DNA from: Oceanispirochaeta sp963676905 | GTDB lineage: Bacteria; Spirochaetota; Spirochaetia; DSM-2461 | NCBI GenBank assembly: GCA_963676905.2 | Contig: CAXXVE010000001.1 | Location: forward strand, 3,100,001-3,164,000 | Direction: 5' to 3' | Length of the DNA: 64,000 bases | Part shown: positions 9,344 through 18,173 of the stretch, one piece after another | Layout: every line of letters begins with the position of its first letter | Position numbering within the stretch: position 1 is the first letter of the stretch | The notes under the pieces: model-generated | Told to the model about the DNA's origin: nothing | The model's database searches: none | Seen by the model: only the letters and a program-made list of their open reading frames with translations | Program-made: the position numbers and the translations under genes

Positions 9344-9631
9344 TTATTCTCCGGTTACAGTACAGGTATATTTCTGTACAATTCCGAGAATTCCGGGGTT
9401 GTAGGAAAAGTCAACAGAGGAAATTTCAGTAATTCCACCGTTGGCAGCTGCAGCCTGGATGCTTGTTCCTGTATCACCACCGAAGAAGTTCAGGATTGTT
9501 GTTCCTTCAGCGACTCCGACTTTTGATCCCATTGTGTTGCTTGTAGCACTTACGGGTGTTGTGATTGTGGCACAGGAGAAAAGCATTCCTGAGCAGATAA
9601 GAGTAAGACAAAGTAAAGTAAGTTTTTTCAT
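9344..9631 (-). CDS. TRL-like family small lipoprotein
   Basis: A 95-residue predicted lipoprotein with signal MKKLTLLCLTLICSGMLFSC and a lipobox Cys at about residue 20. The mature part matches the TRL-like pattern (a family named from genes near tRNA loci): SNTMGSKVGVAEGTTIL, an Ala-rich IQAAAANGGI helix and an ending in YTCTVTGE. The function of the family is unknown to me; location in the envelope follows from the lipobox. The ATG is preceded by GGAGAACTTA, a good ribosome-binding site. The 72 bp before the start are AT-rich, which suits a promoter, but I could not fix hexamers. Confidence 0.72.
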   Translation of the reverse strand: MKKLTLLCLTLICSGMLFSCATITTPVSATSNTMGSKVGVAEGTTILNFFGGDTGTSIQAAAANGGITEISSVDFSYNPGILGIVQKYTCTVTGE

Positions 9632-9745
9632 TAAGTTCTCCTATTAAACAATGTTTTGATAATATACAGTTCATTATTGATTGCATCAATGCATAATCGA
9701 TAAAAAATAAACAAAGATTATTTTATATGCTGGTATTTTATATAT

Positions 9746-9777
9746 AAAAAAACGGGAATGTCCAATGGATATTCCCG
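9746..9777 (-). terminator. Rho-independent terminator after the leftward EF-G-like gene
   Basis: On the minus strand a perfect 7-bp stem CGGGAAT/ATTCCCG with an 11-base loop is followed directly by TTTTTTT. It sits 36 bp past the stop of the 9813-11873 gene. Confidence 0.85.
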
Positions 9778-9812
9778 CCTGTGCATAGTATTCAGTTTAA
9801 CTGATTATAGAA

Positions 9813-11873
9813 TTATTCGGCTGAACGCTGGGATGCCTGGATAATTTCCTGAGCGATTTTGCCTCCAACAGGGTCGTAGTGACTGAATTCAACTTCGAAT
9901 GCTCCGGTTCCTGATGTCATTGACTTCAGATCAATGCTGTAACGCATCAGCTCTCCCTGGGGAACCTGGGCTTCGATAGCCTGGATTCCTCCCCCAAGAG
10001 GTTTCTGGTCAAGGACACGTCCTCTCTTAGTCGAAAGGTCGGACAGAACATCACCCAAAAACTGATCTTCCACAAAGACAGTAAGCTTCATGACAGGTTC
10101 AAGGAGAGTGGGTCTGGCCTTCTCCACAGCCTCCTTCAAGGCGTGCTTTGCAGCAAGCTTAAAGGCCATCTCAGAGGAATCTACAGGGTGTTCTTTACCA
10201 TCGAATATGGAAACCCCTATATCCATCAGGGGATAACCAGCCAGAAATCCCTCGTTCATGCCTTCCAGCAGACCCTTTTCAATTCCGGGGATATAGCCCT
10301 TGCTTATAGATCCGCCTTTGATGTCATTGGAAAGTTCAAAGAACTGCCCGCGATCCAGGGGGTTGATCCTGATGCAGACCCGTCCGTACTGGCCGTGGCC
10401 CCCGGACTGCTTCTTGTGTGTGTATTCAGACTCCGATGATCCTGTAATTGTTTCTCTGTAGGGGACCTTGGGAACCCTTCTGTTGACATTGATCTTGAAG
10501 TTCTTCAGAAGCTTTTCAAGGATAATGTTTATATGGAGTTCTCCCATTCCGGAGATTACAGTCTCCTTTGTCTCCTCATTGAACTTGATTGTAAAGGTCA
10601 GATCCTCTTCTGCAACCTTGTGAAGCTGGGCCGCCATTTTGTCCTCTTCCTTCTGGTTCTCGGCATTGATGGCCAGAGAGTAGACAGGGTGGGGCAGAGC
10701 CAGGGACTTGTAGTGGATGACATCATCCGCTGTACAGATGGTGTCATTGGTCTGAAGGGAGTCCACCTTGGTAAGCACTGCGATATCACCTGCATGAACC
10801 TCATTGGTTTCCTTCAGATCCTTGCCTTCGCAGAGAAAGACCTTGTTGATCTTCTCTTTCTTTTCCTCCCTGGAGTTGTATAGCTCTGAATTGGAGGTAA
10901 GTTTTCCGGTAATCACCTTCACATAGGACATCTTGCCTGCAAATTTGTCGATCATGGTCTTGAAGATAATTCCTGAAACGCTGCCGTCGGCAGAGACCAT
11001 CCTGGACTTTTCTCCTGATATGCAGGGTTCCTCCACACGTCCGGGAGCGGGGGATTCCATGGCTATAAAGTCCATCATTGGAGTGATTCCGGAGTTGTCT
11101 ACGGCGCTTCCGCAGAATACAGGAACAAAACGGTTGTCAAAGAGTCCCTCTCTCAGGCCCTTTATGGCATCTTCAATGCTCAGGGTACCCTCGTCGAAGT
11201 ACTTTTCAGTCAGATCATCATCACCTTCTGCTGCCATTTCGATCATTTTCAGATGATACTCTTCGGCAATTTCCTTATATTCTTCGGGAATCTCTATGGC
11301 ATTTTCCTCTTTTCCGCCGCCGTCCTTTTTGTAGGCCTTCATAGTTAACAGGTTGATTACTCCCTGATACTCCTCGGCCTGTCCCATGGGGATGGTCAGT
11401 GGAATAGCGGTTACCTCGAATTCCTTCAGATCTTCAAGAACCTTATAAAAGTCGGCTCTTGTTTTTTCCATTTTATTAATGAAAGCGATCCGGGGCATAT
11501 CCCGTGCATTTAGACGGCGCCAAAGTTTGACTGTTTCAATCTGAACACCCGATCTGGCGCCTATCAGCATAACTGCCGATTCAGCCGCTCTGAATGAGGA
11601 GACAACTTCTCCCACAAAGTCCGCGGCACCGGGAGTGTCGAAAATGTTAATCTTTTTGTCCTTCCAGACAACATTGGTAAGGGAAGTGTGAATGGAAATC
11701 TTTTTTTCAATTTCCTCTTCTGTAAAGTCACTGACAGTACGACCTGAATCTACTGTTTCCGCTTTTGAAATAACACCGGCGTTAAACAGAATCTGTTCAA
11801 CCAGAGTCGTTTTACCGGTGTCACCGTGCCCGCAAACTGCAATGTTTCGAATGGTATCGGTTGTAAAAGCCAC
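9813..11873 (-). CDS. EF-G paralogue (translation factor GTPase, EF-G II type)
   Basis: A 686-residue translational GTPase with the full EF-G domain order. The P loop is GHGDTGKTTL, G3 is DTPGAADF and G4 is NKME. Domain II follows, then domain III with ISGMGELHI, domain IV with KKQSGGHGQYGRV and domain V ending near YSIDLKSMTSGTGAFEVEF. The switch I region lacks the usual RGITI and reads EKKISI, a feature of EF-G paralogues rather than the main elongation factor. From memory, bacteria with two EF-Gs can split translocation and ribosome recycling; the role of this copy is not visible here. Start is GTG at 11873 with GAGGAGGA just upstream. It lies 219 bp downstream of the second EF-G gene, with a terminator between. 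Confidence 0.88.
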   Translation of the reverse strand: MAFTTDTIRNIAVCGHGDTGKTTLVEQILFNAGVISKAETVDSGRTVSDFTEEEIEKKISIHTSLTNVVWKDKKINIFDTPGAADFVGEVVSSFRAAESAVMLIGARSGVQIETVKLWRRLNARDMPRIAFINKMEKTRADFYKVLEDLKEFEVTAIPLTIPMGQAEEYQGVINLLTMKAYKKDGGGKEENAIEIPEEYKEIAEEYHLKMIEMAAEGDDDLTEKYFDEGTLSIEDAIKGLREGLFDNRFVPVFCGSAVDNSGITPMMDFIAMESPAPGRVEEPCISGEKSRMVSADGSVSGIIFKTMIDKFAGKMSYVKVITGKLTSNSELYNSREEKKEKINKVFLCEGKDLKETNEVHAGDIAVLTKVDSLQTNDTICTADDVIHYKSLALPHPVYSLAINAENQKEEDKMAAQLHKVAEEDLTFTIKFNEETKETVISGMGELHINIILEKLLKNFKINVNRRVPKVPYRETITGSSESEYTHKKQSGGHGQYGRVCIRINPLDRGQFFELSNDIKGGSISKGYIPGIEKGLLEGMNEGFLAGYPLMDIGVSIFDGKEHPVDSSEMAFKLAAKHALKEAVEKARPTLLEPVMKLTVFVEDQFLGDVLSDLSTKRGRVLDQKPLGGGIQAIEAQVPQGELMRYSIDLKSMTSGTGAFEVEFSHYDPVGGKIAQEIIQASQRSAE

Positions 11874-11998
11874 CTTCGTCCTCCTCTAAATCGGATAATG
11901 GTATATTTCATGATAGAACCCGATTTCCGAAGCCGTCAAAGGTTTTTTATGTTTTTCAGGATGCCCGGGCAGGATGAAGTGGCTTGAGGAGGGAGCGC

Positions 11999-12053
11999 AA
12001 AAAAAAACTGCTTCCGGGTAAAAGCTTTTAAAACCTTACTCAGAAGCAGTTTG
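11999..12053 (-). terminator. Rho-independent terminator after fusA
   Basis: On the minus strand a perfect 11-bp inverted repeat (CAAACTGCTTC-like arm at 12043-12053, GAAGCAG arm ending in a run of T at 11999-12007) encloses a smaller inner palindrome AAAAGCTTTT. It is 40 bp past the fusA stop, so the two EF-G genes are probably transcribed separately. Confidence 0.8.
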
Positions 12054-12092
12054 TGGATTCTCTGTTGCCAGATTTCCTAAGTATTTTCTACT

Positions 12093-14123
12093 CTAATCAT
12101 TTTTCGCGGCAAAGTGGGAGAATTCCATGGAAAAGGTGCCTCTTCCCTGGGTCTGGCTCCGGAGTGCCGTAGTGTATCCGAACATTTTAACCATGGGTGC
12201 CTGGGCCTTCACAAGCTCAAAAGCAGGTCTGGATTCCATTGAATTCACCATACCTCCCCGCTGTGTCAGCTGGCTGATCACATCACCCACGTACTCGGCA
12301 GGGCACATGATGTCCACCTCCATAACAGGTTCAAGAAGGACGGGATTAGCCTTGCGGCATGCATTGTCGAATCCCAGTGCACCGGCTGTCTCAAAGGCGA
12401 GGGCTGTGGAGCTGAGTTCGTCATACGCTGCGTCGGTAAGGGTTACGCCGATATCGATGGTGGCGTATCCCATAAGTGTACCGGACTGCATAGCGTTGAC
12501 AACGCCCCGTTCAACGGCTTCAGCCAGTTCAGAGGGCAGCTTATGCTTGGAAACTTCGTTTGTGAATTTATTGCCTGTTCCTCTGGGAAGTGTTTCAACC
12601 TTGAGGGTAATGTCGGCTCTGTTCTCCTTGCCCGCCAGTACACGTTCGAACTCTTCTCTGTGCGTGATGGTTTCGGTGACAGACTCTCTGTAGGAAACCT
12701 GGGGTTTACCCACATTGGCGGCTACCTTGTAGTCGTTTGTGATTCTTGTAACAAGAACATCAAGGTGAAGCTCTCCCATGCCTGAAATAATCAGCTGGCC
12801 TGTCTCCTCATTTTCCTGAACTTTGAACGTGGGATCCTCTTTCTGGAGTGTGTCCAGAACGGTTCTCAGTTTATCCTGGTCGCTCATTGTTTTGGGCTCG
12901 ATGGCTACAGATATTACGGGTTCGGGAAAGTCCATGTTCTCAAGTATTACAGGAGCACCCTCGCTGCAGATTGTGTCTCCTGTCTGTGCCATTTTCATTC
13001 CGACGATTACGGCAATGTCACCGGCTGCCACGGAACTGATCTGTTCATGGTGGTTTGAGTGCATTCTTAAGAGCCTGTTGATTCTCTCCCGTTTCTTCTT
13101 GTTGGCATTGAGTACGGGAGTGCCCGATTTGAACTCGCCGGAGTAGACCCTGACAAAACAGAGCGCACCGGCTTCCTTGTCCTGCTGGATCTTGAAGATA
13201 AGCCCGGCGGGCTTCTCCTTGATATCACGTTTCAGGACAATGGGTTCTTCTTTCTTGGGGTTGATACCCTCAATCTCCTTCAGGTCGTCAGGAGCGGGCA
13301 GATATGAGAGTATGGCGTCCAGTACGGGCTGTACTCCCTTGTTCTTCAGTGAGGATCCGACAAAGAGGGGCAGGATGGTCTGATTGATTGTTTCTGCTCT
13401 CAATACTGTCTGAATCAGTTCCACAGGTACAGTTTCCCCTTCCAGGTAGAGTTCTGTGATCTCATCTGAGAAGGCGGAAAGCTTGTCTACGAGGTTCTCA
13501 CGCCATGTTTCTGCAAGTTCCTGCATCTCCGGGCGGATATCTTTGAGTTCAAAAGTGAGGCCCTGGTCTGCGGAGTTCCAGTGGATCTCTTTCATTGTTA
13601 AAAGGTCAATATTGGCTTCGTAGGCCGATTCGGCTCCGATGGGAATCTGGACGGGGAGGGGCGAAGCCTTCAGCTTTTCCTCAATCTCCCTGACTACTTC
13701 AAAGTAGTCTGCGCCGATCCGGTCCATTTTGTTTATAAATCCGATGCGGGGAACTTTGTATTTATCTGCCTGATGCCATACGGTTTCCGACTGGGGTTCA
13801 ACACCGCCTACGGCGCAGAATACTGCAACCGCTCCGTCAAGAACACGCAGGGAGCGTTCTACCTCGGCTGTGAAGTCCACGTGGCCGGGGGTGTCGATGA
13901 TGTTGATCTGATGATCCTTCCAGTAACAGGTTGTTGCAGCGGACACAATGGTGATTCCGCGATTCTGTTCCTGCTCCATCCAGTCCATGGTAGCGCTTCC
14001 GTCATCAACTTCACCGATTCTGTGGCTTTTTCCTGTATAAAACAGAATTCTTTCTGTTGTTGTTGTTTTTCCGGCGTCAATGTGGGCCATGATGCCGATA
14101 TTTCTAATTTTCGGGCTGGACAT
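12093..14123 (-). CDS. fusA: Elongation factor G
   Basis: A 676-residue translocation GTPase. It has the canonical P loop AHIDAGKTTT, switch I with EQEQNRGITI, G3 DTPGHVDF and G4 NKMDRIGAD, then domains II to V with ISGMGELHLDV, KPQVSYRESV and TQGRGTFSMEF near the end. These intact switch regions make it the better candidate for the main elongation factor of the two copies. The gene is not next to rpsL, rpsG or tuf, unlike the usual str operon, which is common for spirochaete EF-G copies as far as I recall. The start has AGGAG eight bases upstream. Confidence 0.93.
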   Translation of the reverse strand: MSSPKIRNIGIMAHIDAGKTTTTERILFYTGKSHRIGEVDDGSATMDWMEQEQNRGITIVSAATTCYWKDHQINIIDTPGHVDFTAEVERSLRVLDGAVAVFCAVGGVEPQSETVWHQADKYKVPRIGFINKMDRIGADYFEVVREIEEKLKASPLPVQIPIGAESAYEANIDLLTMKEIHWNSADQGLTFELKDIRPEMQELAETWRENLVDKLSAFSDEITELYLEGETVPVELIQTVLRAETINQTILPLFVGSSLKNKGVQPVLDAILSYLPAPDDLKEIEGINPKKEEPIVLKRDIKEKPAGLIFKIQQDKEAGALCFVRVYSGEFKSGTPVLNANKKKRERINRLLRMHSNHHEQISSVAAGDIAVIVGMKMAQTGDTICSEGAPVILENMDFPEPVISVAIEPKTMSDQDKLRTVLDTLQKEDPTFKVQENEETGQLIISGMGELHLDVLVTRITNDYKVAANVGKPQVSYRESVTETITHREEFERVLAGKENRADITLKVETLPRGTGNKFTNEVSKHKLPSELAEAVERGVVNAMQSGTLMGYATIDIGVTLTDAAYDELSSTALAFETAGALGFDNACRKANPVLLEPVMEVDIMCPAEYVGDVISQLTQRGGMVNSMESRPAFELVKAQAPMVKMFGYTTALRSQTQGRGTFSMEFSHFAAKND

Positions 14124-14251
14124 ATAATTACTCCTGTCAAATTCCGCGTGATTTTATCATAAAGGCGGTGAGTAAATCAATCGGGACACAAAAAACAGTG
14201 AAATATAATTTACCCACTAGTAGTATGGTTTTTGTTAATTCTAAATAAAAC

Positions 14252-14267
14252 ACACAATATATGGTGT
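14252..14267 (+). promoter_or_regulatory. NrdR box 1 (strong match)
   Basis: The 16-mer ACACAATATATGGTGT matches the published NrdR consensus, recalled as acaCwAtATaTwGtgt, at 15 of 16 positions. It lies 7 bp upstream of the predicted -35 element of nrdJ. NrdR is an ATP/dATP-sensing repressor of ribonucleotide reductase genes; its own gene is not in this window. Confidence 0.82.
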
Positions 14268-14274
14268 CTTTCAC

Positions 14275-14303
14275 TTGATAAACCCAATTTTATGCATTAT
14301 ATA
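14275..14303 (+). promoter_or_regulatory. Predicted promoter of nrdJ
   Basis: TTGATA (14275-14280) and TATATA (14298-14303) are separated by 17 bp. The -35 follows NrdR box 1 and the -10 lies inside NrdR box 2, a layout that would let NrdR block polymerase. Transcription would start near 14310, leaving a leader of about 95 bases. Confidence 0.55.
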
Positions 14304-14309
14304 TTTGAA
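14294..14309 (+). promoter_or_regulatory. NrdR box 2 (weaker match)
   Basis: GCATTATATATTTGAA keeps the A/T core of the NrdR consensus (10 of 16) and begins exactly 42 bp, four helical turns, after box 1. NrdR boxes normally occur in pairs a whole number of turns apart, so the spacing supports a weak motif. Confidence 0.55.
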
Positions 14310-14404
14310 ACACCCCCCTTAAGTTGTTGATATGAACGCCTTTGGGGAAGCTGTTTATAGGGAATTCAAAATAACAAACATATATTCAATGTCAGGAGAA
14401 AGCA

Positions 14405-16660
14405 ATGACAGATTTCGTCTGGAATCAAAAATTAAGCGAAGAAATTTTCAAAGCAAAATACATGCTGCACGGTGAAAAGTCACCGATTGAGGTTTTCGAG
14501 GGGATTGCCAAAGAGATCGCCTCTCCCGAAAAAGGGGACAAGAAGAAGAGTGTTGAGCAGGAATTTCTTGATCAGCTTTTTTCAGGAAAACTGATTCCAG
14601 CCGGCCGTATTCTGGCGAATGCCCGTCCTGACAGTCCCATGAAAAATTACAACAACTGCTTTACAATCGATATCGAAGACTCCATGGAAGGCATCTACAA
14701 CTCCCTGAAAGAGGATGCCATGATAAGCAAGATGGGAGGTGGAGTCGGTTTTGATATTTCAAGACTCCGTCCCAAGGGTGTTGAGCTCTCCAAGGGAGGC
14801 CAAGCATCCGGTGTTATCTCATTCCTTAGAATTTTTGATCAGTCGGCAAAAACAATTATTACAGGCGGCCACCGCCGTTCGGCACATATTGCCCTTCTTG
14901 ATATCTCCCATCCTGATATCGAAGAGTTTATCACCGTTAAACAGGGGGACCAGAACAAGGAACTGACCCAGTTCAATATCTCTGTGAAAATTTCCGACGC
15001 CTTTGTAAAAGCTGTTGAAGAGGATGCGGACTGGGACCTTGTTTTTGACGGTAAAATCTATAAAACAGTGAAAGCGCGATACCTGAATGACCTGGTTTCC
15101 AGAAACTCATTTATCCACAATGAGCCTGGAATCTTCAATAAGGACCTGATCGAGAAGTACAATAACGGATACTGGGCCTTTAAAATGGACAGGGTGAACC
15201 CCTGCGGTGAGCTTGTTATGCCTCCCTATTCCCTCTGCTGTCTCTCGGCCATCAATCTTTCAAAATTTGTAAAGAATCCCTTTACCGACGAGGCGGAGTT
15301 CGACTTTGACGATTTTGCGAAGACAGTCCGCACAGCCGTCCGGTTTCTTGACAACGTTCTGGACAAGACAGCCTACCCGCTGGACAAGATTGAGACATTC
15401 TCCAAACAGTGGCGCCGTATCGGTCTGGGATTCACAGCACTGGGCAACACCTTTGTCATGATGAAGATGAAGTACGGAAGCGACGAGTCCCTCAAGCTGG
15501 GGGAACAGATTGCAAAGTCCCTCAGAGACAACTCTTATGACGCCAGTGCCGAACTTGCTGGTGAAAAGGGTGCTTTCCCTGCCTGTGATATCGAAAAACT
15601 TCTGGAAGCCAACTTTATTAAAGAACTTCCCGAAGAGATTAAGGCAAAGATTAAAAAACACGGAATGAGGAATATTCAGCTCAACACTGTAGCCCCTACA
15701 GGAACAACTTCACTCTCAGTAGGCCAGAACTGCTCCTCGGGAATCGAACCTATCTTCGCCCTTCAGTATGACAGAAATGTACGTACCGGTGTTGATGATG
15801 AGACAAGAACAGAGACTGTTTATGATAACTCATGGATGCAGTATCGTGCCCTTCAGGGAGGCGGAGAAGATGTCCAGGCCCCCGACTACTTTGTCACAAC
15901 AGTGGATATCGAGCCAAGAAAAGCCATCGATATGCAGGCTGTGTTCCAGAAATATATCGACCACAGTATTTCAAAGACCCTGAACCTCCCTCCGGGAACT
16001 ACCTTCGAGGAGTACAAGGACCTCTACCTTTACGCCTACAAACAGGGACTCAAAGGGTTTACTACCTTCAATCCCGAAGGCAGCATGAAGGGGATTCTGG
16101 AATACTCAGAGAAAAAAGAGAGCCAGACTATCAAGAGAGTCCTTGCTCCCGAAAGACCCTCGGAACTTCCCTGTGAAATTCACCAGATCAAGGTAAAGGG
16201 CCAGAAGTATATTATTATTGTAGGAATCCTCAACGGCAGCCTCTATGAAGTTTTTGCCATTGATGACCCTGAGAATCATATTGATCTGAAGCGCTACTCC
16301 GGCGGCAGTGTAAGAAAAGCAGGTAAGGGACGTTATGACCTTCATGTGGAATCCGGCCCTGTCGAAGCCACTCTGAAGGACTTTACAAAGACTTTTGATT
16401 CACCCAACGGCTCCCTTGCCCGTTTTATCTCCATGGCCCTCCGCCATGGTACCCCTTTGCAGTTTATTATTGAACAGCTTAGCAAAGATACAAACTTCGA
16501 GGATTTTGAGCGGGCCCTGTCCAGGGTTCTCAAGCGTTATATTATTGAAGGTGAAGAGGTTATTGCTGGTGAGAACAAGTGTGCCGAATGCGGCGGTAAG
16601 CTCGTATTCAGGGACGGATGCATAACCTGCCCCGAGTGTGGTTGGAGTAAATGTTCCTAA
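14405..16660 (+). CDS. nrdJ: Adenosylcobalamin-dependent (class II) ribonucleoside reductase NrdJ
   Basis: Makes deoxyribonucleotides using B12 radical chemistry and works with or without oxygen. Family landmarks are AGRILANARPDS, the GGGVGFDISRLRPKG glycine region, NPCGELVMPPYSLC with the active-site Cys/Glu region (about residues 266-280), and LNTVAPTGTTS with GQNCSSGIEP. After about residue 580 comes the small C-terminal domain, then a zinc-ribbon-like tail, CAECGGK and CPECGWSKCS, that carries the redox Cys pair to re-reduce the active site. The length of 751 is usual. AGGAGAAAGC precedes the ATG. Two NrdR boxes flank the promoter. I see no cobalamin riboswitch in the 281-bp upstream gap. 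Confidence 0.94.
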   Translation: MTDFVWNQKLSEEIFKAKYMLHGEKSPIEVFEGIAKEIASPEKGDKKKSVEQEFLDQLFSGKLIPAGRILANARPDSPMKNYNNCFTIDIEDSMEGIYNSLKEDAMISKMGGGVGFDISRLRPKGVELSKGGQASGVISFLRIFDQSAKTIITGGHRRSAHIALLDISHPDIEEFITVKQGDQNKELTQFNISVKISDAFVKAVEEDADWDLVFDGKIYKTVKARYLNDLVSRNSFIHNEPGIFNKDLIEKYNNGYWAFKMDRVNPCGELVMPPYSLCCLSAINLSKFVKNPFTDEAEFDFDDFAKTVRTAVRFLDNVLDKTAYPLDKIETFSKQWRRIGLGFTALGNTFVMMKMKYGSDESLKLGEQIAKSLRDNSYDASAELAGEKGAFPACDIEKLLEANFIKELPEEIKAKIKKHGMRNIQLNTVAPTGTTSLSVGQNCSSGIEPIFALQYDRNVRTGVDDETRTETVYDNSWMQYRALQGGGEDVQAPDYFVTTVDIEPRKAIDMQAVFQKYIDHSISKTLNLPPGTTFEEYKDLYLYAYKQGLKGFTTFNPEGSMKGILEYSEKKESQTIKRVLAPERPSELPCEIHQIKVKGQKYIIIVGILNGSLYEVFAIDDPENHIDLKRYSGGSVRKAGKGRYDLHVESGPVEATLKDFTKTFDSPNGSLARFISMALRHGTPLQFIIEQLSKDTNFEDFERALSRVLKRYIIEGEEVIAGENKCAECGGKLVFRDGCITCPECGWSKCS

Positions 16661-16671
16661 TAGGGTGGACG

Positions 16672-16718
16672 ACCTCCGTTATACAGGATATTATTTTTAC
16701 ATTAAAAAAAACGGAGGT
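16672..16718 (+). promoter_or_regulatory. Inverted repeat that can hide the ribosome-binding site of the HIT gene
   Basis: ACCTCCGTT at 16672-16680 is the exact reverse complement of AACGGAGGT at 16710-16718, and the second arm contains the whole Shine-Dalgarno sequence GGAGGT, 8 bases before the ATG at 16727. The loop of 29 bases is AT-rich. The mRNA could therefore switch between closed and open translation states. No U-run follows, so it is not a terminator. Confidence 0.55.
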
Positions 16719-16726
16719 AACTCTCT

Positions 16727-17074
16727 ATGGAAGAACAAACAATATTTGACAAAATCATCGCCGGCGACCTTCCCTCAGACAAGGTCTACGAAGATGGTCA
16801 TGTTCTTGCATTCCGGGATATCAATCCCCAGGCACCAGTACATGTACTTGTTGTTCCCAAGGCGAAGGTAAAGGATTTTACTGCTCTGCAGCACAGCAAT
16901 CCCTGCGATACCGGAATCTTCTTCAACGCAGTCTCCAAGGTGGCTTCTCAGCTGGGCCTTGATGAAAACGGTTACAGAATTGTTTTAAACTGCGGAGAGG
17001 ATGGTCAGCAGACCGTTGAATATCTTCATGCTCATATCCTGGGAGACAGGAAGATGAGCTGGCCTCCGGGCTGA
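16727..17074 (+). CDS. hinT: HIT family protein (HinT-like nucleotide hydrolase)
   Basis: A small cytoplasmic nucleotide-binding protein of the histidine-triad superfamily; HinT homologues hydrolyse AMP-lysine and similar phosphoramidates. It has the N-terminal signature TIFDKIIAGDLPSDKVYED, HVLVVPKAKV, and the C-terminal signature LHAHILGDRKMSWPPG typical of HinT. In the triad region, canonical His-x-His-x-His appears as Tyr-Leu-His-Ala-His, so the first His is replaced while the central pair is kept. The length of 115 is normal. It follows nrdJ by 66 bp and is followed by a strong terminator. Confidence 0.9.
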   Translation: MEEQTIFDKIIAGDLPSDKVYEDGHVLAFRDINPQAPVHVLVVPKAKVKDFTALQHSNPCDTGIFFNAVSKVASQLGLDENGYRIVLNCGEDGQQTVEYLHAHILGDRKMSWPPG

Positions 17075-17089
17075 TCTTAATCTATAAAA

Positions 17090-17122
17090 GAAGCCCCTTT
17101 TCTACGGGAAAGGGGCTTTCTC
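17090..17122 (+). terminator. Rho-independent terminator after the HIT gene
   Basis: Perfect 10-bp stem AAGCCCCTTT/AAAGGGGCTT with an 8-base loop, followed by TCTC and later T-rich sequence. It separates the nrdJ-hinT unit from the next gene. Confidence 0.75.
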
Positions 17123-17141
17123 ATACCTTTTTCATTCAGTA

Positions 17142-18137
17142 GTGAAGGGGATGCCTATTTCCAGGAAAGGCGTTTTAGTTACAGTATTTTTACTTCTCAT
17201 CTCTGCGAATCTTTTCTCTCTTGAGTTTTCCATACTCAACAAGGGGGATATCATCTTCCAGGAGATCTTCATCGAAACAGATGATGTGAACAACAGCTAC
17301 TATCATAATTTCGGCGTTCAGGGGCTGGAACCCGGAGCCCGGCACAATATCCATATCTACAGCTCCGAAGATTTTCTTATCTGCAGCTTCTATCTCTATG
17401 GCATCTCCCACGAGAGTTATGCCATTGAAGATGTTGTGATCGAACAGAACAGCATTGTCTACATCCTGCCGGAGCACTACATCGAATACCCCGATGACTA
17501 CTCTGACCTCACCGTGCCCAATGCGGTTTACGGAGCCCAGCCTTTCAGCCGGAACGAGCATCCTTTTGATGCACCCGAAGTGCTGACGGAAGACTCCTTT
17601 ATCCCCCGGAATAATATAGATGTAGAAATCTTCAACTACACAAATTCACCTGTTTTCAGGGTCTATCTTGAGAGCGGTGATGACCTGTCTGATGAAAACT
17701 ATTTGACCGGCGGGGTTCTTCTTCCCTCGGAAAGCCGGACCCTTTCGCTCCCGCTGGAAAGTGGTGATCTCTACCGTATTCATCTGCTGGGCCCGGATGA
17801 TGTGAAGTTTACTAAAGAGGTCACCGTTCCGCTTAAGGCAGATTTTCTTGTCTTCTATGATACAGACAATCTCAAAGCCCTTGAGACGAGGATTGTCTCT
17901 GTGGAAAATGCGGGTGAAGTTGAGCTTGTGGAGCTCTATCTGATAGATCAGGAGAGTGGAAACAGGCAGGAACTGCTGGAAGACGAACCCCTTTTGCCCG
18001 GGGAGAGCAGGGAAGTTATGATACAGGGAGACTTCTCTGTCTGTGATCTTGTAGGAATGACAAAAACCCTTCGTAAAATCTATCTTTTTGATCAGGATAT
18101 CCCAAAGGGAGCTCCTCTGGTCATCAGTGATTTTTAA
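17142..18137 (+). CDS. Exported protein of unknown function
   Basis: Not assigned to a family. The 331-residue product has a signal peptide (GVLVTVFLLLISANLFSLEF) and no further membrane helix, so it is likely periplasmic or surface-located. Beta-strand-like segments recur, including pairs such as ILNKGDIIFQEIFIE (near residue 33), IFNYTNSPVFRVYLESGDD (near 165) and VENAGEVELVELYLID (near 252). The similar asn/gly-turn-strand pattern hints at three immunoglobulin-like beta modules, each followed by a PGxxR-type turn (EPGARHNI, LPSESRTL, LPGESREV). Start is uncertain between GTG 17142 and ATG 17151, neither with a well-spaced ribosome-binding site. Confidence 0.7.
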   Translation: MKGMPISRKGVLVTVFLLLISANLFSLEFSILNKGDIIFQEIFIETDDVNNSYYHNFGVQGLEPGARHNIHIYSSEDFLICSFYLYGISHESYAIEDVVIEQNSIVYILPEHYIEYPDDYSDLTVPNAVYGAQPFSRNEHPFDAPEVLTEDSFIPRNNIDVEIFNYTNSPVFRVYLESGDDLSDENYLTGGVLLPSESRTLSLPLESGDLYRIHLLGPDDVKFTKEVTVPLKADFLVFYDTDNLKALETRIVSVENAGEVELVELYLIDQESGNRQELLEDEPLLPGESREVMIQGDFSVCDLVGMTKTLRKIYLFDQDIPKGAPLVISDF

Positions 18138-18173
18138 ACGGCTGTTTCATATTGTCTTTTTATGAATAACATA

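Noticed and set aside
14124..14404. Cobalamin riboswitch before nrdJ
   Set aside because: I looked for a B12-box-like conserved sequence and long structured leader in the 281-bp gap and saw none; NrdR boxes explain the regulation better.
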